Below are positions 63,758-64,000 of a DNA stretch of 64,000 nucleotides, piece by piece. The notes below the pieces were generated by a model. The model was not told where the DNA came from. It did not search any database and saw only the letters and a list, made by a program, of their open reading frames with translations. Origin of the DNA: an uncultured Pelagibacteraceae bacterium (lineage in GTDB: Bacteria; Pseudomonadota; Alphaproteobacteria; Pelagibacterales; Pelagibacteraceae); the NCBI GenBank assembly GCA_902610755.1, contig CACLWW010000001.1, positions 1 through 64,000 of the forward strand, in the 5' to 3' direction. The translations under genes and the position numbers were made by a program. How positions within the stretch are numbered: the first letter of the stretch is position 1; the number at the start of each line of letters is the position of its first letter.

Positions 63758-63832
63758 GCCCTTGTAGTTTTAGTGTTAAAACAGGCCCTTGGTAAGGGTC
63801 AGTCATGAGTTAGATTCTCATCGAGGGCACCA
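63758..63832 (+). tRNA. tRNA-Thr (GGT), divergent D- and T-loops, CCA encoded
   Basis: GCCCTTG TA GTTT-TAGTGTTA-AAAC A GGCCC-TTGGTAA-GGGTC AGTC ATGAG-TTAGATT-CTCAT CGAGGGC A CCA; all four stems pair. Confidence 0.8.
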
Positions 63833-64000
63833 TTACTTTTTGAGGAAAAATTTTCTTAAAAAAAATGTCAGAACAAACAAAAATATTATAGCTGATATTG
63901 GTAAATAAATTTCTTGGGTTTTTAAAAGATCAAATATTTTTGGTAATTCATCACTTTCATATACTTTCTTTTCTAAAGCTGATCCTAACGAACAAACAAT
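63833..64000 (-). CDS. C-terminus of a membrane protein (window edge)
   Basis: …LGSALEKKVYESDELPKIFDLLKTQEIYLPISAIIFLFVLTFFLRKFFLKK*; TVP38/TMEM64-like only as a guess. Confidence 0.5.
   Translation of the reverse strand: MVCSLGSALEKKVYESDELPKIFDLLKTQEIYLPISAIIFLFVLTFFLRKFFLKK

Overview
AT-rich alphaproteobacterial window that reads as SAR11/Pelagibacter-like (inferred from gene content and order). At the left, about 11 kb of accessory cell-surface genes (acyltransferases, GT2, SGNH hydrolases, large membrane proteins) sits directly downstream of the 23S gene, where a 5S gene would normally lie. This matches the edge of the known SAR11 hypervariable region HVR2. It is followed by a minus-strand rRNA operon (16S, tRNA-Ile, tRNA-Ala, 23S) and a dense, mostly syntenic core genome: prfA/prmC/ispG/lysC, argJ, secA, accA, glcB, recR/ybaB/dnaX, SRP RNA, pheA, kdsB, argF/argD, gcrA, kdsD/lptC/lptB, aroA, rpsA, ihfB, pyrF, trpF/B/A, accD, folC, trxA, sbcB, rmuC, hisG/Z/S, infA, hisD, murA, dcd. 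The ORF track contains no gcrA. Reading the DNA by eye shows gcrA is present but interrupted by an in-frame 48-nt hairpin insert. The insert carries two stop codons and is bounded by identical ATC codons; removing it restores the conserved GcrA reading exactly. This resembles a translational-bypass (byp/gene 60-like) or palindromic-element architecture and is the top finding. Others: prfA split at an A7 run; tRNA-His and SRP RNA genes abutting the start codons of hisS and dnaX; a palindrome filling the spacer of the putative rrn promoter; twin hairpins with identical loops in the ITS; and a divergent tRNA-Thr. All calls are by eye; no searches were run.
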